From assembly GCA_947624885.1 (NCBI GenBank), contig CANQMD010000006.1, positions 1-36,232 of the forward strand: a DNA stretch of 36,232 bases, given 5' to 3'. Under the pieces are notes generated by a model. The model did no database searches and had not been told where the DNA came from. It was given only the letters and a program-made list of their open reading frames with translations. The translations under genes were made by a program, and so were the position numbers. Shown here piece by piece: positions 35,325-36,232 of the stretch. The DNA is from an uncultured Clostridia bacterium (GTDB lineage Bacteria; Bacillota; Clostridia; Christensenellales; CAG-917). The first letter of the stretch is position 1. The number at the start of each line of letters is the position of its first letter.

Positions 35325-36053
35325 ATGCTGAAAAAAATTATCAACGGGTTTTTTGCGGGAATGAGCATTTCCATCGGCGGCGCGGCTTTTTTGATGTGCT
35401 ATAATGAGAATAAGTTTGTGGGCGCGTTGCTGTTTTGCGTGGGCCTGCTGAGCGTGTGTTGGTTTGGATTTTCGCTGTATACCGGGAAGATCGGGCTGAC
35501 CATCGAGAAACACTCCAAAGAGGATATTTCCGTGCTGTTGCTGGGACTGCTTGGCAACGCGATCGCGTCGATCGCTTGCGGATATCTGTTGGCGTACGCC
35601 ATACCGCAAATCGGCGATGTGGCGCATACCCTCGCGGAGGCAAAACTCGCGCAGGGATATCTCAAAGGCTTCATTCGCGCCATATTCTGCGGGATATTGA
35701 TATATGTCGCCGTGTACGTGTATTCAAACAAAAAGTCGGTGCTGGGCGTGATCCTGGGCATCCCCGCCTTCATCGTCAGCGGATATGAACACTCGATCGC
35801 GGATATGTTCTATTTCGCCGCGTCGGGGATAGCCTCCTCAGAAGCGTTTGGTTATATCTGGATCATCGTGATCGGAAACTCGGTGGGCGGATTGCTTATC
35901 CCCGCGCTGCAACTGCTGGGAAATGTGACTTTTAAGAAAAAATCCGCAGACGAGAACGCCGCGGTCGCCGCAAGCGGAACGGGCCTCATGCCCGAAAAAG
36001 CGGAGGTCGCCGCAGAGATAGCAAGCGACACGGCGCAGGATAGCGAGGAATAG
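35325..36053 (+). CDS. Formate/nitrite transporter (FNT) family channel
   Basis: 242 residues from ATG 35325, which follows GGGAGG at 5 nt; an ATG ten codons earlier overlaps subunit D and lacks a site. Six hydrophobic segments (about 8-25, 31-52, 68-92, 112-134, 138-156, 174-199). The FNT signature is clear: SGYEHSIADMFYF (152-164) carries the conserved central His156, equivalent to the His of FocA, and GNSVGG lies at 184-189. Residues 205-242 form an acidic Ala/Glu-rich tail. Family members are pentameric channels for formate, nitrite, hydrosulfide or acetate/lactate, often with a proton. The gap to subunit D is 26 nt, so it is part of the same transcript. Formate is the likely substrate in a fermenting anaerobe, but the sequence does not decide this. 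Confidence 0.93.
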   Translation: MLKKIINGFFAGMSISIGGAAFLMCYNENKFVGALLFCVGLLSVCWFGFSLYTGKIGLTIEKHSKEDISVLLLGLLGNAIASIACGYLLAYAIPQIGDVAHTLAEAKLAQGYLKGFIRAIFCGILIYVAVYVYSNKKSVLGVILGIPAFIVSGYEHSIADMFYFAASGIASSEAFGYIWIIVIGNSVGGLLIPALQLLGNVTFKKKSADENAAVAASGTGLMPEKAEVAAEIASDTAQDSEE

Positions 36054-36063
36054 GGAAGAGAGG

Positions 36064-36200
36064 TGACAATCCCCTCAGTCCGCTTGAAATTGCTCAGGGC
36101 TTTGCCAAATTGCGACAGCAATTCGGCACAAAAGCCCACCGCAATTTCTGCGCTGCTCCGCGCACAAAAAATATACGCTTCGCAATTCTGCATTTAGCAA
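36064..36200. repeat. Truncated B and diverged C repeats after the FNT gene
   Basis: GACAATCCCCTCAGTCCGC is the start of a B element, cut at ~36082. It is followed by GAAATTGCTCAGG...CACCGCAATTTCTGCGCTGCTCCGCGCAC, a diverged C element with a different internal stem (AATTGC/GCAATT). No clean terminator lies between the FNT stop and this repeat, so the repeat may serve as one. Confidence 0.7.
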
Positions 36201-36232
36201 GAAGCGAGCCTTTGAGGATAAAATGCTCATGG

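Overview
The window looks like chromosome of an uncultured anaerobic Firmicute of the Clostridia, probably a gut lineage. The basis is indirect: a complete bacterial V/A-type ATPase operon whose c subunit carries the sodium-binding residues, an FNT-family formate/nitrite channel, strong AGGAGG-type ribosome binding sites, giant surface proteins with YDG/MBG and InlB-type repeats, and dense palindromic intergenic repeats. No marker gene is present, so the taxonomy is an inference.

Layout. (1) 1-2310 is the end of an integrated element: a truncated tyrosine recombinase, a possibly sigma-like protein and two tiny proteins on the minus strand, an XRE repressor on the plus strand, and two perfect 15-bp palindromic operators between them. 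It ends at a 3' half of tRNA-Thr(CGU) that retains its terminator, as expected for an attachment site. (2) 2320-5940 holds a 109-bp repeat pair and a minus-strand group: PAP2 phosphatase, PI-PLC-like membrane-anchored protein, macrodomain protein. (3) 6000-6970 is an RNA region: a promoter-to-terminator transcript that folds as a long rod (possible 6S RNA), tRNA-Glu(CUC), and 70-bp tandem repeats in the tRNA leader. (4) 7012-12844 is a ~1.8-1.9 k-residue InlB-repeat lipoprotein gene on the minus strand, interrupted near its 3' end by a G9 tract that shifts the C-terminal domain out of frame. (5) 12900-13840 is a cluster of dispersed repeats followed by the promoter and a ~300-nt leader with 41-bp tandem repeats. 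(6) 13840-25056 is one 3738-residue secreted, membrane-anchored YDG/MBG repeat protein. (7) 25100-26100 is a second cluster of the same repeat families. (8) 26178-36053 is an operon: rpiB, V-ATPase subunits H, I, K, E, C, F, A, B, D, and an FNT channel; partial repeats follow.

How the parts work together. The V-ATPase operon is compact, with overlaps of 1-14 nt at several junctions and one promoter visible, so its products are probably made together. The c subunit argues for Na+ coupling. The two large surface proteins are divergently transcribed and separated only by repeats. They are the most distinctive part of the window because the lipoprotein has two G9 tracts that could change its C-terminus, and near-identical direct repeats flank the giant gene. 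The main uncertainty is whether the second G9 tract is biological or a homopolymer error.
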